Positions 61,922 to 64,000 of a stretch of 64,000 nucleotides of DNA are shown one piece after another (within the stretch, counting starts at the first letter, position 1; every line of letters starts with the position of its first letter). The position numbers were made by a program, and so were the translations under genes. Source of the stretch: Bordetella sp. LUAb4 (lineage in GTDB: Bacteria; Pseudomonadota; Gammaproteobacteria; Burkholderiales; Burkholderiaceae_B); the NCBI RefSeq assembly GCF_021325795.1, contig NZ_JAHPZX010000001.1, forward strand, positions 1,240,001 to 1,304,000. The letters run 5' to 3'. The notes below the pieces were generated by a model that made no database searches, was not told where the DNA came from, and saw only the letters and a list, made by a program, of their open reading frames with translations.

Positions 61922-63394
61922 ATGTTTGCAGAAGCCGAAGCCGATCCCAGTCTCAGCCGCGAAGCGTTCAAGAAGCAGGAAACGCGGCTGCGCACCGCCT
62001 TGGTCAAGGCGCAATACGCCCGTCTGCAGGCCGGCGAGCGGGCCCTGCTGATCGTCGTTGCCGGCATCGACGGCGCGGGCAAGGGCGCCACGGTCAACCT
62101 GCTCAACGAATGGATGGACCCGCGTCACATCCAGACCCAGGGTTTCGGCCCGCCTGACGAACTGGAGCGCCAACGCCCCGCCCTCTGGCGCTATTGGAAC
62201 GCCCTGCCGGCGAAGGGACGCACAGGTATCGTGTTCGGCTCCTGGTACGCGCCGCTGCTGTTCGAGGGCGCGCGCAAGCATCCCGACACGGACCGCCTGG
62301 ACGCCCTGGCCACTGGCATCCGCCGCTTCGAGAATCAACTCGCGGCCGACGGCGTGCAGGTCCTCAAGCTGTGGTTCCACCTGTCGCCCAAGGCGCAGAA
62401 GGCGCGCAGCAAGCGCCTGCTGGCCTCGCCCGACACCGCCTGGCAGGTGCTGCCGGAAGACCTGCTGGCGCAGAAGCATTTCGACCGCCTGCGCGAATCC
62501 GGCCATCACGCGATCAGCCGCACCGACAGTGCGCATGCGCCGTGGGTGGTGATCCCCAGCGCCGACGACAACCAGCGCGCGGTAGCGGCCGCGCAAGCGG
62601 TGCTGCGCGCGCTGCGGCGCGGCGCCATCCGGGTGCCGGCCGCTGCCGTGGCCGGCGCGGGCCAGGCCGCTCGGCGCGACATACTCGGCAAGCTGGATTA
62701 CAGCGCCAGCGTCGACAAGGACGATTACGAAAGCCGCCTGGGCGCGCTGCAGGGCCGCCTGGCGCGCGCCATGCGCGACCCGGCGTTCCGCCAGCGCTCC
62801 CTGGTGCTGGCGTTCGAAGGCCAGGACGCCGCCGGCAAAGGCGGCGCCATCCGCCGCGTGACCCAACCGCTGGACGCGCGCCACTACGAAATCACACCCG
62901 TCGCGGCGCCTTCTCCGCACGAACTGTCGCGCCCTTACCTGTGGCGTTTCTGGCGCCGCGTGCCGCGCCTGGGCCGCGTCGCCATCTTCGATCGCTCCTG
63001 GTACGGCCGTGTGCTGGTCGAGCGCGTGGAAGACTTTACGCCCGCGGCCTGCTGGAAACGCGCCTATGGCGAGATCAACGACTTCGAAGGACAACTGGCC
63101 GGACATGGCGCCATCGTCCTCAAGTTCTGGCTGGCCATCAGCCGCGAAGAACAGCTCAAGCGCTTCCGCGAACGGGAAAAGTCACCCTACAAGACCTTCA
63201 AGATCACGCAGGACGACTGGCGCAACCGGCGTAAATGGCCAGCCTACCTGACCGCCGCCAACGAAATGATCGCGCGCACCGACACGCCGGCGGCACGCTG
63301 GCACATCATCGCCACCGACGACAAGCGGCTGGCGCGCCTGCAGGTGCTGGAACATGTCGTCGAAGCCGTGGAAAAAGCGCTTGGCCGTGAATGA
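61922..63394 (+). CDS. pap: Polyphosphate:AMP phosphotransferase (PPK2 class II, two-domain)
   Basis: 490 residues starting MFAEAEADPSLS, like known Pap proteins (MFESAEIGHS). Two PPK2 domains each have a P-loop: GIDGAGKGATV (about residue 45) and EGQDAAGKGGAIRR (about residue 300). The second also has FDRSWYGRVLVERVE (Walker B/lid), and only that half is usually active. It makes ADP from AMP using polyphosphate. TTG 61853 would add 23 residues not seen in homologues. It is divergent from selD. Confidence 0.93.
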   Translation: MFAEAEADPSLSREAFKKQETRLRTALVKAQYARLQAGERALLIVVAGIDGAGKGATVNLLNEWMDPRHIQTQGFGPPDELERQRPALWRYWNALPAKGRTGIVFGSWYAPLLFEGARKHPDTDRLDALATGIRRFENQLAADGVQVLKLWFHLSPKAQKARSKRLLASPDTAWQVLPEDLLAQKHFDRLRESGHHAISRTDSAHAPWVVIPSADDNQRAVAAAQAVLRALRRGAIRVPAAAVAGAGQAARRDILGKLDYSASVDKDDYESRLGALQGRLARAMRDPAFRQRSLVLAFEGQDAAGKGGAIRRVTQPLDARHYEITPVAAPSPHELSRPYLWRFWRRVPRLGRVAIFDRSWYGRVLVERVEDFTPAACWKRAYGEINDFEGQLAGHGAIVLKFWLAISREEQLKRFREREKSPYKTFKITQDDWRNRRKWPAYLTAANEMIARTDTPAARWHIIATDDKRLARLQVLEHVVEAVEKALGRE

Positions 63395-63481
63395 GCGCCA
63401 ACGCGCATGGTCTTGATACTCGGGCGCGCATGATCTTGGTATAAAGCGTTTTGTCCACAGCATGCCCGCGGCCTGATCACC

Positions 63482-63946
63482 ATGACCACTCTGCAACCCG
63501 ACTGTCCTCTCTGCCAGCAAGCCGGCGGCGCCCTGCTCTGGCGCGGCGACCATCTGCGCGTGGTGGAAGTCGACGATGCCGACTATCCAGGCTACACCCG
63601 CATCATCTGGAATTCCCATATTCCGGAAATGACCAGCCTGTCGCGCCATGGCCGGGAATTGGTCATGCAGACGGTGTGGACGGTAGAGGAAGTGCAGCGC
63701 GAGATCTTCCATCCGGACAAGATCAACCTGGCCTCATTGGGCAATATGGTGCCGCACCTGCACTGGCACGTGATCCCGCGCTGGCGGGGCGACCGCCACT
63801 TTCCCGACGCCGTCTGGGCGGCGCCACGCGTGGCGCCCGGCGCGGAATCCGAGGAATGGCAGGCGCGCATGACGCGTCTGCACAGCCTGATGCAGCGCTA
63901 CCGCAATCGCCTGCTCGAAGCCCTGGGCGCCATGTCGCGCCATTGA
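63482..63946 (+). CDS. HIT-family nucleotide hydrolase/transferase
   Basis: 154 residues. The histidine triad is VPHLHWHVIPRW (HxHxH). An N-terminal CPLC could bind metal. HIT proteins hydrolyse nucleotide phosphoramidates or diadenosine polyphosphates. The stop codon lies in an array of 14-bp repeats. Confidence 0.92.
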   Translation: MTTLQPDCPLCQQAGGALLWRGDHLRVVEVDDADYPGYTRIIWNSHIPEMTSLSRHGRELVMQTVWTVEEVQREIFHPDKINLASLGNMVPHLHWHVIPRWRGDRHFPDAVWAAPRVAPGAESEEWQARMTRLHSLMQRYRNRLLEALGAMSRH

Positions 63947-63986
63947 TGCGACGCCACCGATGCGACGCCATTGAGTCGACGCCATT
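63945..63986. repeat. Three 14-bp tandem repeats at the HIT gene stop
   Basis: Units GATGCGACGCCACC, GATGCGACGCCATT and GAGTCGACGCCATT in exact register, then GATGCC. A related ATGTCGCGCCATT just before the stop shows the array begins in the last codons of the gene. Confidence 0.9.
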
Positions 63987-64000
63987 GATGCCTAAGCCTC

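Noticed and set aside
61748-63106. Upstream extension of the selD frame
   Set aside because: Only the part from ATG 61747 matches SelD; the extension is antisense to the polyphosphate:AMP phosphotransferase gene.

Overview
The window is high-GC DNA, densely coded on both strands, with gene content typical of a betaproteobacterium of the Bordetella/Achromobacter group (Alcaligenaceae). The pointers are a Bug/TTT-type periplasmic receptor, a short NtrX-like regulator next to NtrY and TrkA/TrkH, the def-fmt pair divergent from dprA, two branched-chain-amino-acid-type ABC systems, and a TRAP operon with a RuBisCO-like protein. No rRNA, tRNA, CRISPR array, intact insertion sequence or prophage was seen. 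The genus is inferred from gene families and order only.

Layout. 1-5.6 kb: the end of an NtrY-like sensor kinase, its regulator, then trkA and trkH. 5.9-9.8 kb: a YbdK-type ligase, a Bug receptor, an AT-richer HEPN/Abi-like gene and an orphan antitoxin-like regulator. 9.9-18.6 kb: rimO, a ferritin-like gene, a LOG hydrolase, two small genes, fmt-def, dprA and an HMG-CoA lyase. 18.8 kb: an orphan protein with Pro/Thr/Glu/Ala repeats. 19.8-30.6 kb: an orphan amino-acid binding protein, a seven-gene operon (acyl-CoA ligase, livG/H/M-like, receptor, livF-like, PaaK-like ligase) and a divergent Crp/Fnr regulator.

30.7-42.7 kb is the most unusual region. Five paralogous proteins with RTX-like, Asn-rich 16-20-residue repeats (a, b, c, d in one cluster, e alone) flank a soxR-RND efflux operon. 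DNA upstream of d and of e is homologous. Both flanks keep a GGAAC-N17-GACTGA element that looks like an ECF-sigma promoter. A remnant of an outer-membrane-factor 3' end lies convergent to b, just as the intact factor lies convergent to e. The simplest reading is a direct segmental duplication of an RND/beta-roll unit, with the first RND copy lost except for its tail. I do not recognise this family as characterised.

42.8-53.2 kb: a second branched-chain transporter with a LivM-LivG fusion, a LysE exporter with divergent LysR regulator, a PCu(A)C copper chaperone, small unknowns and a MocR-like aminotransferase. 53.3-60.7 kb: an operon of TRAP transporter, VOC protein, RuBisCO-like protein and four-carbon sugar-acid kinase, with a divergent LysR regulator; this fits catabolism of an apionate-like sugar acid. 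60.7-64 kb: selD, a polyphosphate:AMP phosphotransferase and a HIT protein.

A second theme is short tandem repeats (7-14 bp units, each locus with its own unit) placed next to gene ends at six or more sites.
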